From Amorphophallus konjac (Eukaryota; Streptophyta; Magnoliopsida; Alismatales; Araceae): a stretch of DNA of 64,000 nt. The DNA lies in contig CM040126.1 in the NCBI GenBank assembly GCA_022559845.1, positions 230,336,641-230,400,640 of the forward strand, written 5' to 3'. A program made the translations under genes and the position numbers. This document shows, piece by piece, positions 9,374 through 20,573 of the stretch (the stretch's first letter is position 1; every line of letters starts with the position of its first letter). Below the pieces are notes generated by a model. The model saw only the letters and a program-made list of their open reading frames with translations. It was not told the origin of the DNA and made no database searches.

Positions 9374-12300
9374 TCAAAGAGAAGAGCCCGCCACGAAGGT
9401 GGAGCTGGTGAAGGCGTACCCTACAGCACGCGCTCGCTCACGCCCTCGCTGAAGACGCTCCTCTGACGCTCGTAGCCGCTCCTGGGTAACGGCCAGCTGG
9501 GTCCTCAAGTCTGCCAGCTCACGCTCGCGCGCCGCCACCTGCTCCTGGTACCGGGCATGGTCCGTCTGCTGCTGCTCGTGGTGCCGGTCACGGTCCGCCA
9601 GGTGCTCCTCTCGCTCTCGAGCACGCTCCCTCCGCTCCAGCTCAAGAGCAACCCGCAACTCTGCCACGTCCTGAGGAAGCTCCTCCCGCCGCCTCAAGGA
9701 CCGCTCCAGCTCCGTGACGCGCTGCTCACGGATCGCCAACTCTGCACCGGCCAGGGCAGCCTGGGTACGTGCCGCCTGTAACTGTGTAGTATTCAAACAG
9801 GTAAACAAGTCATCAGTTCCACATTTAATACAATAATTCAACAATTTATGAAATGAATGCATGGTTGAAAGTAAAACTCACCCGGGCAGCCATCGCCTGC
9901 TGGCCCTCCTCGATGCAAGTAAAAGCGGCTCGGAGCTCCTCAGTCTGCAAAACAAATTTTCATCAGCTCATGATATATAATCAATAATTGAATGAGGTCT
10001 GAGTTTTGAATTTACCTGTGTGGCGAGGTCGCGCTCTGCCGCCTCGGCCCGTGTCACTGCCCCTGCTAGCTGCTCTGCTAGTGCAGTCACCTCTGCACTA
10101 GGCCCTCTCGAGCTAGAGGCCTCTCCCGTATCTCTCCCTGCTGCTCCCTGCTGGGCACGCTGTATTTATTGAGATTGTCAGTGGCTAATCATCAATAACT
10201 CAAGGACAAAAATTTATTTGCATATAGAAATAAAACACTCACCAAGGTCTCAAGGTCTGCCCGCGTAGTGGCCAGTTGTGCCTCCAGGCTGTGCAGGTGG
10301 GCCTGTGCATCCATCGCTACTATATCTCGCGCATCTTGCATCCATTACACATTAGTCGCATGATATATACGTAGGCATTTGCATTTAATTTAGGAATAAG
10401 TGCATTCATACATACCCCTAGGACCCTCATCTGGGGTCGGCCGGCGTAAACCTCCCAGTAGCGCCGAAGGTACTCGGAGCTGTCGGTCGCCCGTGAGGTG
10501 ACTCGGGTCCCGCCTCGCTGCCAGTCGGCGTACTGGTCCGCGAACCGCACTCTCCAATCGATCTCCTTGGTGCGACCGTGTGTCTTCTTTCCTATCCCTC
10601 GTGGCTCTCCAACCTCTATCCACTCCTGGTGAAGGCCGAGGGTCCTCATCACCAGCCTAAGCCGTAACGGCTCAATCTCGCTGAGGCAATGAACCCAAAG
10701 CTCATGCTCAAAGCGAGGTCGGCCCGCTACGACCCACGGATGGCCCTCGTCGGTCATCTCCTCGTAGGGTCTCCACCGCACCTCCATTCACAAGCATGCA
10801 TACATTCCATCATATCCATCGCATAACATAAACACAACATAAAAAGAATGCATCATGCATACCAGTGAAGGAGGGAAGTCGTGGAACTCTTGTCGTAACA
10901 CCCACAACTCGTAAGTGAGTGGGGCTCCGAACACTACCGGCAGCTAGCGTCGTGCTAGAGGGAAAGATCCCTCACCTCCAGGTCGTGGGTCGACGCGCCC
11001 CATGGGCATGTACAAATGGCTCCAAACCTACATCCATGCCTTGCATTAATAAAGCATCCACATGCATATAAAAAAAAACACATAAAAGAAAAAAATGCAT
11101 ACCTGAAGAAAAGGTGAGAAGCCACTGACAATCATCTCTCGACCAGTCCCCATGGACAGGTCGGCTATCAAGTGTGCTAGCAGCGCTGCTCCCCAGGCGT
11201 ATCTGCCGACTCCCTCCAAGTCCTCGAGTATCCCTAGGAATCTGCAGTTGATGACGTCGCCCTTTGTGCCGAGCAGCAGCCTCCCGAGCATCAAAAATAA
11301 GAACCTCCTCAGATCTCTGTCTTCCCTCTCTCTGTCAGCTGGGTCCTGGCAATAGGCTGCCCTAGCCCGTCCATCAACCTCTGTGAAAACTACTCTAAAG
11401 ACTCCCTGGGTCTCTATCTAGCATTTCCCAGTCCTATAGCTGTGGGGAGGTCGGTGCGGAAGACGGTCCTGCACTCGCTAGGTGTCTCGTAGACCATCTC
11501 TAACCCTAGCAGTCTCTGGGTAAGCTCGGATAGTCAGGGTAGGTGATCCCGCTCACAGCCTCCCCGACTACCCTCAGCCCTGTAATCCTAGCTACATCCT
11601 CTAGGGTGGGGATCATATGACCCCATGGCATCAAGAAAGCCCGGCTCGTCCTATCCCATCTCTCTCTTAGAACCTGGATCAGTGCTAGGTCTGGCCTAAC
11701 TGGCTCTATGCTAAGGAAAGCCACAAACCCCATAGCATCTACTCTAGCCCTCTGAAATTCGGGGAGACCGTGATATGTTGCTCGCACCTGGACCCAGGAA
11801 ATGCGTGTCCTCATCAGTCCTTGCATATATAAAGAAAAAATTTTGGCTTAATTGTTTAAATTTCATGTAGAAATTCATTTAATCTTTGATTTAATTAATG
11901 ACCAATCTTGGGTCGTGGCTTGCTTGATTAACGTCCCTGAGGGTGGCGTTATTTCTAAGTGGGTTTTGATGATTCCATGTGACTATTGAATTAACGACCC
12001 AGCCTGGGTCATTGTTTATCTGAAAGACGCCCCTATGGGAGGCGTTGTTTTGAAATCTGGTTCTGGAAGTTTCAAATTAACGACCACCCCTGTGTCGTTG
12101 TTAAATGAATTGACGCCCCGATGGGGGGCGTTGTTTTCCAGGGTTTTAAAAAAAATAAAACAGTACGCGAAATAAATCAGGGCAGACATATTGAAAAATA
12201 AACAATAGAATTGATAAAAGCATGGAAATTATCAGCATGAGTATAAACATGATAATTCAAATTAACGACATGCTGCAGGGCATGTTCTCATGTGATTAAT

Positions 12301-12853
12301 TATTTTTTTTCAAAATAAAAAAAATGAATTGACGACCCTAGGGCTGGGCATCTTTTCTTTAATTCACGACACCCCTGGGGGCGTCTCTTTTCTGAGTCAC
12401 TGGTTTTTCCCCACCGAGAGCTATGGAAAATGGAAATAAAATTAAAAAAAATGGAAATAAGGGTTGGGGGGCCTACCTTTTGTCGTCTAGGTCCAGCCAA
12501 TTCCCCATGGCGGGGCGACCGGGGTTGCCGTGGCCGTCGGAGTTATCCGCGGCGAGGAACGTCCATCGCCGGTCGTTCTTCTCTTCTTCTCCTTGTTCTT
12601 CTCCCTCTTCATCCCCTTCCTCTTCTTCATCTTCTCCTTCTTCTTCGTCTTCTCCTCCATCGTCTTCTTCGTCTTCTTCATCACCTTCGTCTTCTCGTTC
12701 TTCCTCGCTGGGTTCTCCCTCGTCGCCGTGCTCCGCCGCCGGAGCCTCCTCGGCCGCCACGGGAGGAGCTTCCTCCATGGCGGGTTCGTCCTCGCCCAAG
12801 TCCACGACATCGGGGGCGCTAACCCTCTGCCTCTTAAGTCCACCGCCGGCCAT
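9374..12853 (-). pseudogene. Antisense plant mobile domain (PMD) gene with coiled-coil C-terminus, eORF-B
   Basis: A multi-exon gene on the strand opposite to the retrotransposon. Exons by GT-AG borders and frame: 12853-12477 (starts MAGGGLKRQRV, very acidic), ~11820-11103 (PMD core: FLMPWGHMIPTLEDVARITG, FLFLMLGRLLLGTKGDV, YAWGAALLAHLIADLS), 11039-10863, ~10783-10416 (VRWRPYEEM, IEPLRLRLVMRTLGLHQEW), ~10320-10243, 10159-10016, 9944-9882, ~9786-9374. The last four encode a Glu/Arg-rich coiled coil (ELERSLRRREELPQDVAEL). One frameshift near 11535 and a stop near 10944 break it. The domain is assigned from these motifs to the PMD/aminotransferase-like plant family found in transposons and in MAIN/MAIL1-type host proteins. 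Cellular role unknown. The 650-base first intron carries hairpin motifs. Confidence 0.72.
11900..12385. repeat. Hairpin-motif array 2 (inside intron 1 of eORF-B)
   Basis: About nine units. The clearest are GACCCAGCCTGGGTC near 11996 (7-base stems with a 1-base loop) and GACGCCCCGATGGGGGGCG near 12113 (7-base stem ACGCCCC with GGGGCGT). Others read ACGCC or ACGAC followed by 8-12 bases and the complement. Spacers are AT-rich and 15-40 bases long. Confidence 0.7.
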
Positions 12854-12989
12854 GGCTAGGGGATGAGAGAATGAGGGAGAGAGAGAATGGGAGAGAGTTT
12901 TTGGGGGTTTTGCGGTTAGGGTTGCAGAAGAGGGAAAGAGGGAAAAATGGACGGAGGAAGAAGAAGAAAGAAGGGGGGAAAGTGTTTTA

Positions 12990-13435
12990 GTATTCGAAGC
13001 AAATTAACGCCTGAGAAGAGGGCGTGTCTTGTTAAAGGGACGACTAGACACGGGGAGTTACTTCCATTTCACGACGTGCTTTGAGGCGTGATTTCTTTTA
13101 GCATGGGGAATGACAAACATCGTCAGGAGCATTTAATGGGACTTGATTGGCGTGATTGGAATAATCATTACTGTTTTTAATTAACGGCTTGGCTATAGGC
13201 ATTATTTACATGAGACGTGGCTTATCTGAAGGCGTTACTTTTAGAATTTTAACAAATACTTTTGGGAATTTGAATCATATTAACGTCTTGACTTGAGGCG
13301 TGATTCTATTAACGCCATTGCTGAAGTCGTCAATTCTGGAAATTTCATGTTTTGATCAATGAGAGACGACAAGTGCTGAGACGTTATTTATGCTATTAAC
13401 GTCATTCTCTGAGTCGTTATTCAGAACAGAAACGC
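12990..13435. repeat. Hairpin-motif array 3 (between the two antisense genes)
   Basis: Between the start of eORF-B and the end of eORF-A the only recognisable content is a C/T-rich minus-strand leader of eORF-B (12854-12985) followed by more hairpin units such as AACGCCTGAGAAGAGGGCGT near 13007. Stems are less perfect here than in array 2. Confidence 0.55.
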
Positions 13436-13515
13436 AGGTTTTGGAAGAACTGATCAGAAAATTGGCTCAATCAGAATATTATCATTGTTTATTATTGATG
13501 AAAAGATTAATGTAC

Positions 13516-14923
13516 CTAATGAGCCACTTTGGGCCTTAAGCTTCTTAAAGCTATTACATATGTTTTCCACTGATCTCTGTCTTCTTCTAAGTTCTCCACG
13601 GGCTGATGAGTTTTGAAGATTTTCCACAATGCTTGGATTGTTGTGCTTTCTTCTCCATCTTCATTGCAGCCGATGTCCCTTGTCTTGATAGGAGGGAGAT
13701 GAGACAAATCCTCGAATAGTCATCGTGGAAGCCCGAGTTGAGGAAGTCACCTATGAGAGTTGTATAACATGAATTCCGTGGCGCCTATTAGACGAAGATC
13801 AGTCCCGGGAGAGAATCGTGCATGGAGTTCTTGAGCTTTAAGTAATCCCGGGGCGCATGTGAATAAGTTCTTTGGCATCACCTTGAGATGCTCCCTCCAT
13901 TCCACTCTTTTCTTGATTTGGGGAATCTGGTTCACCACTCTATTGCTCAACCCCAATGAGCCGGTCATGTAGGAAAGTGGGCTTTTTGAGAATATTCTTG
14001 ATGGTTGTTGGGCCTCCTCACATGGATTGAACTTGAAGTGGAGATTTACCCAACTAGAAAGTGCAAGCATGCATCCATAAATTGGTCTCCCCATTGATGC
14101 CGAAGTAAGCCCACTATATAGAAATGCTAATATCGCCGGTCCCACTCTCTCTCCTTCCCAAAGGCTAGCTATGGCACTCAATTGGGTCTCTTCTAAGAAA
14201 TCTTCCGTGGAGGGGAACAAGATTGCTCCCGCCAAGCACACAACAAAGGCTTTTGCTACCCGTTCTATTTCATCATTCCTCTTTGGCTTGGTCGGACCTT
14301 TTGTATACCCATGAGGCAAGCTTTAAAAGGTTAATTCCTTTGGTGGCTTTGATCTGGCTCACTAAGTTGGGGCTAGGAATCAAGCTTGTAAGCAATTCAT
14401 GAGAAGAGATTTGTCTTGGCATGATGGCCATCTTCTCCTCATCCCCTTGTTTCATCTTCTTTAAGCCCAAAATCATCTCTAACTCTTCTAATAGAATGGT
14501 GGCTTCAAAAGTAGAGAAGAGGAAGGTGTGGGTAGAAGGGTGCCATATCTCCATAAGAGCTCCTATAGCTGCCCAATCTAAGTGGATTTGGTCATAATGT
14601 TTGGCATGGGTAACTAAACCTAGGAGATGTCATCTGGATAGGAAAATCCTCATGTCTGAATTGAATTTGGAGAGCAAGAGGGGAAGCCATTTGTTTTTTG
14701 TGAATCTCCTAGCTCCTGGAATGTTTGGATATTCCTGTGTAGAGAAAAGAAAAGAAAGAAGGCACAGAGGGAGAGAAGAGATGAGAGTTTGAAAGAGAAA
14801 TAGGAAGACACACAATTCAAGCTTTGAACATACCTGGTTCATAGCAATCCTATTGCTAAGGTGCCCATTAATCTCGGAGAGCCTGAGAGTGGAGAGCTTG
14901 GTCCTTTTGATAGCTCTTTCCAT
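13516..14923 (-). pseudogene. Antisense PMD-type gene, eORF-A
   Basis: Starts at the ATG at 14923 (MERAIKRTKLSTLRLSEING). A 99-base intron at 14735-14833 has a GTATG donor and a pyrimidine-rich ACACAG acceptor. After splicing the frame holds WAAIGALMEIWHPSTHTF and FSTFEATILLEELEMILG, a signature of PMD/DUF7745-type plant transposon proteins, and continues to a stop at 13516 (RSLRPKVAH). In-frame TGAs occur after MRIFLSR, after YNSHR, and nine codons later; each could be a CGA-to-TGA change. One frameshift lies near 14300. It is a different protein from eORF-B, so the element carries two PMD-type genes in the same antisense orientation. Confidence 0.65.
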
Positions 14924-15041
14924 CTTCGCCAAAGGCAATGACCGTCTGCAGAAAGAAGCCGAAGCAGTATCTGTGAACAACAAAAGAGGCAGCAGAACAG
15001 AAGAACTTGCTTGTTCGATTAATCTGAGGGAGATCCCCTCC

Positions 15042-15050
15042 TTTTATAGA
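15042..15050 (-). promoter_or_regulatory. TATA box upstream of eORF-A
   Basis: TATAAAAGG on the minus strand, about 120 bases before the eORF-A ATG, in a good position to start an antisense transcript. Confidence 0.5.
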
Positions 15051-15169
15051 AATATGAAGGATCTGATGCCCGTTCGAAATTGCAGAGTCGATTACAAGTA
15101 GCACTGGGTTTAAGCTTTCTGATTTAGAGTCGGAAGCATGTGTTTCGAATTTATGGTTAATTATCGATG

Positions 15170-15335
15170 GTGTTCAGGGCGTCATTTATTGAATTAACGA
15201 CTTGCTCCAGGTCGTGTTTTATTTCACGCCTTGATGAGGGTCGTCTTTTGTTGAAATCTCAATTAACGCTTTGATGCTAGCCGTCTTTTATCCTTTTGAC
15301 GCCACTACCATCAGTCGTCTTTTTATAAGCTTGCA
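15170..15335. repeat. Hairpin-motif array 4 (upstream of eORF-A)
   Basis: Four or five units, including TTAACGACTTGCTCCAGGTC and CACGCCTTGATGAGGGTCGT. They lie just beyond the eORF-A promoter. Confidence 0.55.
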
Positions 15336-16351
15336 TATTCAGCTCCTCTATGCTGTTTTTAATGAACTTAAGTGCTGTCTTTTAAGTGGAATTTATTTGT
15401 GATTATGCACTTATGGTAATGTCATGTTTAAACTGAGGATATTTTCTATCATGAGGACTAATGAATTTTCAAGTGCAGAAGAGTGCAGGATTCGAGATGC
15501 ATGGGAGTGACATCATTCCGTTCTTATATTCTTTCCTGTAAGCATTATTACTATATGATATTCTACGCTATTATAGTATATCAAGGACCTTGTGGTTCTG
15601 ACGAACCTGGAATTTGAGTTCCCCTTCATCAAAAATAGTGATAATTCCAGGAGAATCTTGATCACACGGATAGGCCGTTGAGTCATTAAAGGTCTGGGAC
15701 GACGGTTCCACTTTCTGGGTTGATGCGCGGACAAACGGGCTTCGGCTTAATGTCAGCTCAGAGATCTGTATTCTTGACCAAATCTAGATGGCTTAACAAT
15801 ATTATCCTTGATTATTTTCTATTTTTAGTTTGTTTTATTTTTTTTCTTTTAGCCCAGCATGCATCATGTAGGACTTTGAGTTTAATGATGAAAATCTTCA
15901 TATTATGGCAATAATGAAGGTCACTCGCTCTTAATTGAGTTGGCATGAGATATTCCACTCCAAATCAAGTACTTTATTCTCTCTGAAACCGCTCAGGCTA
16001 GTTCCTTGAAAGCGTCCCTTTGTTGGGTCTTCATCTCCATTCACTTTAATTTTCTACAAATCCACCTTGGTTGTAGCACGTCCACATTGGCTGGTAACCG
16101 CTCTCCAATGGTGCCTCCCTGTTGTGCCCTCGCGCACATTTTGTTTAGTTTAGTCTCCTTTATCTAGCCAATCGATGCTTTCTTGGAATCACCCGGAGTT
16201 GTTTCACTCAGAATCTTGGAAAGATTTCTAATGCTTAGTGTCTAGAGGCGTGTCACATCACACCTTGGCATCTACTTATCAGTTCATTCCACTTCATTTC
16301 GCTTGTTACACTTTCACTTCATTTCGTCTCACTCCCTTGCAAAGCAGACGC
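15336..16351 (+). other. Tat-2 pre-LTR region
   Basis: About 1 kb before the polypurine tract. No convincing reading frame or repeat is visible on either strand. Confidence 0.45.
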
Positions 16352-16365
16352 CAAGGCGGGGCAAC
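16352..16365 (+). other. Tat-2 polypurine tract
   Basis: CCAAGGCGGGGCAAC directly precedes TGTAGACACG. A GGGGCAAC tract next to TGTAGACAC is the common 3'-LTR junction of Tat elements; it primes plus-strand DNA synthesis. Confidence 0.7.
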
Positions 16366-17500
16366 TGTAGACACGCCAAAATTGATACTATGTTGATCAA
16401 ATCTCATGTCACCATGTTAACGCCCCAAAGTGAACTTCAATATTTCCATAATACGAAGTTTTTCTATTTTTGTGTGATTTTATGTATTTTTCTAATTATT
16501 TTTGTAATTCACGACTTGAAGTAGGGCGTGTTTTAAACAACGGCTTGCTCCTGGGTGCGTTTTAAAGAAAGGACGACTGAACCAAGAGGCGTCAATTTCT
16601 ATAATTTAACGAATTTCATTCAAATTGGAAAAATAAGAATTAACGTCCCTCTCTGGGTCGTGTTTTTAATTAACGCCTCTCCCTCAGGCGTCGCTTCATC
16701 ATTTTCAAATAAGGAAGGTGTTTCTTACTAAAATTAAATCCATTAATTGAGGCCTTTATGTCAGTCGTTATTAACGCCATGACCCAGGTCGTCAATTTCA
16801 AATAACGCCTTTATGTGGGTCATCTCTTTCCCTTCCGTGTCCTGATTGAACGAAGCTTTCCGGGAGAGTTTCCTGCTCTGTTTGATCATCTTGTTGGATT
16901 AGGTAACTAGAGACCTTGTCGTGGATGGCTATTGCCAATTCTTATCCCATTAGATCTGTGTTTTTCGCCCTATAAATGCATCCCTGGGTCGAGTTCGCAA
17001 AAGGTTGGCTGAAGGGAGAAGAAAAGAGGGATTAGTAATAGCAGAAACAGGCTTTCTCCACGCATATAAGCTTTCCACTCTCCTCTTCCCTGTGCATCCT
17101 TTGCTCCTGTGGTGGTTTCTTCTTCCTATTGCATCAGTCGAATCAATTGGTTTCTCCCTTTACTGTTGTCAGGAACAGCAGGGAACTTTTTGCATCAGTT
17201 TACTGTTTCATCATCGTTCATCATAATTCTTTTGCATTAACTTTGCATCACATCTCCTTCCTTCCCTAATTCTCTTAGGGGTTTTAAAAGAACCAAAAGG
17301 TGCACACTTTATGCTCATATTCCATCATCTCATTTTATCTTTGGATTGATACTACACACTTGGCTAATCCCTTTTTATCTTGTTTGTTTGTGATTTGTTA
17401 AAGGGTAATCAAGAAGAAAAACCCCCTTCATCGGCTGGCCGGTAGGAGGAGGAGGTGGAAATCTACAATCATCCCGCATCATTGTTTTTCATCAGGTATT
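16366..17500 (+). repeat. Tat-2 3' LTR (right end unresolved)
   Basis: Starts TGTAGACACG after the polypurine tract. U3 contains hairpin array 5 at about 16505-16830 (eight units; e.g. AACGCCTCTCCCTCAGGCGT near 16673). A plant TATA box TATAAAT lies at 16971-16977, and downstream sequence is transcript-like. The matching 5' LTR is outside the window, so the end is a guess between about 17430 and 17700. Confidence 0.65.
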
Positions 17501-18025
17501 CGCGATCAATCTCTCTTCTTTTTGAGGTAACCCCTCTGGCGATCACCCTCCATATAGCAATCTCTTGCTCCCCTTTTTATTTAGTTTTCTATCTTCTATC
17601 CTTTTATGTCGGAGTGATGATCATCTTTTTAGGTGTTCACACTACCCTCCCTAGGATCATACCATTCAATCCCCATCTAATAGCCAGGAATTCTCTAGAA
17701 TAGGTTGATGCCTCTAAAAAGCATGATTGAGGTCCTAAAAGGTGTGAAATACAATAAAACCCAAAAGTTATACACATGGATATGATGGTATATGAAATAC
17801 TAAACTGAGTCTTCAAGATGACCATACACATGTCATGACATCCTTCATCACAGGTTCTTGCAGGACTACAGATGATGACAAGTTAAAGACCGCTGTCTAC
17901 ATTAAGTGGAACCTGAAAAATGCATTTCCTTCAAAACTAAGTTGCTTATGAAAACTAACTTAGTTATGATTATAACTTGTTTATAATTGAGTAATTCTGT
18001 CAAAAAAAAACATAATAAACACTCA
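17501..18025. other. Junction between Tat-2 LTR and CACTA element
   Basis: No gene is recognised. The left CACTA terminus is expected near here but no clear CACTACAAGAAAA-type end was found; CACTACCCTCCC near 17641 is a weak candidate. Confidence 0.4.
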
Positions 18026-20573
18026 CCTGATGGACTTGTGCCGTGGTGGTGGATCCACGTGGGAGAATTCCCGCCTGGGAGAGGAGGCCAGTGAGGGTCT
18101 GCAACATGGTTGCCTACTGGGTAGATATCTCATCTCGGATATGCCGCTGCAACTGTCGCTCCCAATAATCTTCCATCGCCGATTGGATGATGTCTCTGAC
18201 ATCGATGGTAGAAGTACTGGGGGCAGGTGGAGGTGTACTGAAGGCACTGCTACTAGTTTGGGCAGGTCCTGAACTCGCACACGATGATATCACCACGCTA
18301 GAGTCTAGGCTCTCGCCAAAACCATATAGTCGGCCTTTCTTCGGTACGCCAGCTGCTGCCACCCATTCCACCGGATCGAACTCCGACTGTTGCACGACTC
18401 CTTCCCCGTACTTCTCTGTCACAGTTTTGGCATATGTTTCCTACAAATTGAATAAAATAAATAGTCAATTTCATATGAATCAATCCGATTTAAATGAACA
18501 GTAGAAGTTGCATATGTAGATAAACTTACCGATACTGACTGAGCTCTCTCACTCACAAATGAATATGTCCCCTTCTTTCTGTGTGTTCTGTCGAACACCT
18601 CAAGGAACAACGGAGATCGATTAAGTTCCACAGCCTGTTATACAATTCATAGTAAAAAGCCATCACATATATTAATAAAATGTACAAGGATATAAACTGA
18701 AACATTACTTACTAGTTTTTGTGTATGTGCCGCGACAGAGACAGACCCACTCGTATGGTTATTTGCGTCCGATTATGACGCTTTATTTGCTTTGGCTTTT
18801 TGGGACTTTTCTATCCACTTGGGGTCGACAAATTTGTCACACAGTATGTCTCAATCCTCCTTCCTCAACCATAGAGGGCGGTGCTCCTTCCACAGCTCTC
18901 GGTCTTCACTCCCACCAGTCATTTTTTTAGCGTGCTCTCGGGCCTCATGTAATTTCCTCTTGTAAGTACAAAGCATGCTAAACTCCCAGGCACGACGACA
19001 TCTCAACGCGTCATTGCCACACGTGAATTCAAAAGTCCGCTGTAAATAAATTTAGTTTCACACTTAATATATATACTATTGTGAATTGAGTTTGGAAAAT
19101 ACTTAAATCAAATGACGTAATTACTTACTAAGAACATGTCGAACAATCTATCGCGGATGGCCACCGAATATTCTTTGAAAGACTCTACTGGCCCAGGCAC
19201 ATGTGCCAGTACTAGTTCTATCCCATGATGGACAGCTTGGTAAGGTTCTACTTTAGCACTACAATTGCAAATGTCAAAATATTCATATTAGACAGTTGAT
19301 GGCTAAATAATGAATGTAATAACCTTATAAGATTACCCGGAGACCCAGCACGAGTGACGTACATCATGGGTCGTGCCTCCCTCAGCCCGAGTACCAGCAT
19401 CGTCAAATGGTTGATTGATGGGGGTGTGCCATGTACAAGTGAGAGGTGGTGGGGGGGCACTAGGACCTGTAAGAATTAATTTCACAACTAAAACAAAAAA
19501 TTTGCAGAAATTTATAAAATACATACCTGTAGCGGGAGGTGGTGGGGGTGGCATCTGTACGACTGGTGGGAGGGTGGTGTGACCTGTAAGATTTAATTCT
19601 CATTAGTAAAACAAATATTTTGCAGTAGATTAAAATATATATACCTGCAGCCGGAGGTGGTGGGGGTGGCGTTTGTATAACTAGTGGGAGGGCAATGGGA
19701 CCTGTAAGAATTAAATTTCATAAGCAAAACGAATATTGCGCTGAAAATTAAAATAGTCATACCTGTGCTGGGAGGTGGTGGGGGTGGCGTCTGTATAACA
19801 GAGGGGAGGGCACTGGGACCTGTAAGAATTAAATTTCATCAGTAAAACGAATATTACACTGAAAATTAAAATAGTCATACATGTGTTGGGAGGTGGTGGG
19901 GGTGGCATCTGTATAACTGATGGGAGGGCATTGGGACCTGTAAGAATTAAATTCCATAAGTAAAATGAATATTTTGCAGCAAATTAAAATAGTCATACAT
20001 GTGCTGGGAGGTGGTGGGGGTGGCGTCTGTATAACTGATGGGAGGGCACTGGGACCTGTAAGAATTAAATTCCATAAGTAAAATGAATATTTTGCAGCAA
20101 ATTAAAATAGTCATACCTGTGCTGGGAGGTGGTGGGGTGGCGTCTGTATAACTGATGGGAGGGCATTGGGACCTGTAAGAATTAAATTCCATAAGTAAAA
20201 CGAATGTTGTGCTGAAAATTAAAATAGTCATACCTATGCTGGGAGGTGGTGGGGGTGGCGTCTGTATAACTGATGGGAGGGCAATGGGACCTGTAAGAAT
20301 TAAATTCCATAAGTAAATCAAATATTTCGCTAAAAATTAAAATATACATACCTACAGCGGGAGGTGGTCAGGGTGGCACATGTACAACTGGTCGTGAGCC
20401 GACACTTGGACCTATAAAAAAATACCTTTAATTGAGTAAATAATTAAATTGGTTATATAGCTAACTATCTTAATAGATATACCTATGCCGGAAGAGGACG
20501 CCAAAGGGGAAGATGTAGAGCCCATGTCACTCCCCTGTCTCCTCCCACTCCCAGTACGACCTCCTCGGACCAT
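18026..20573 (-). pseudogene. CACTA TNPA-like gene (Transposase_24 / En-Spm type)
   Basis: Starts at the ATG at 20573 (MVRGGRTGSGRRQGSDMGS). Exon 1 ends at 20483 with a GTATAT donor and is followed by tandem 57-base exons, then exons at about 19468-19338, 19258-19133, 19040-18790, 18633-18529 and 18440-18027. Late exons carry VPGPVESFKEYSVAIRDRLF, RAWEFSMLCTYKRKLHEAR, NRSPLFLEVFDRTHRKKGT and FDPVEWVAAAGVPKKGRLYG, then FGESLDSS; this order matches the plant Ptta/En/Spm accessory transposase that binds subterminal repeats. A GTGAGT donor at 18026 implies a further exon to the left. In-frame stops after LRKED and after RDEISTQ, and a TGA in the first tandem exon, show decay. It is transcribed in the same direction as TNP2. 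Confidence 0.75.
19528..20408 (-). repeat. Tandem array of duplicated 57-bp exons with introns
   Basis: Eight copies about 118 bases apart (starting near 19528, 19645, 19762, 19880, 19998, 20117, 20233 and 20352). On the minus strand each is a 57-base exon (one copy 56, one 58) bounded by a TTCTTACAG acceptor and a GTATGACTA donor, with a near-identical ~61-base intron. The exon length is a multiple of three and phase-compatible, so each adds 19 residues of the type GPSALPSVIQTPPPPPPST. The outermost copies (19528, 20352) are the most divergent. One copy (20117) lacks a G and would shift frame. Confidence 0.85.

Larger units (their letters stand above)
5312..17500 (+). mobile_element. Tat-lineage element Tat-2 (3' part) with antisense cargo genes
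   Basis: This is the plus-strand remainder of a Tat element whose gag and RT lie left of the window, split off by the Tat-1 insertion. It holds RNase H, second RNase H and integrase (to 7622), then about 8.7 kb without pol sequence, then a polypurine tract and LTR starting TGTAGACACG at 16366. The long stretch is assigned to the same element because the same hairpin motif occurs just after pol, in the intron and spacers of the antisense genes, and inside the LTR. The right end (~17500) is not resolved. Confidence 0.75.

Noticed and set aside
12487..12866. Plus-strand Ser/Leu/Phe-rich open frames at 12423-12866
   Set aside because: They are the complement of the acidic first exon of eORF-B; composition keeps several frames open.
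19528..20408. CRISPR-like or satellite array
   Set aside because: The period is regular, but each unit is an exon with GT-AG borders in an open frame of a plant transposon gene.
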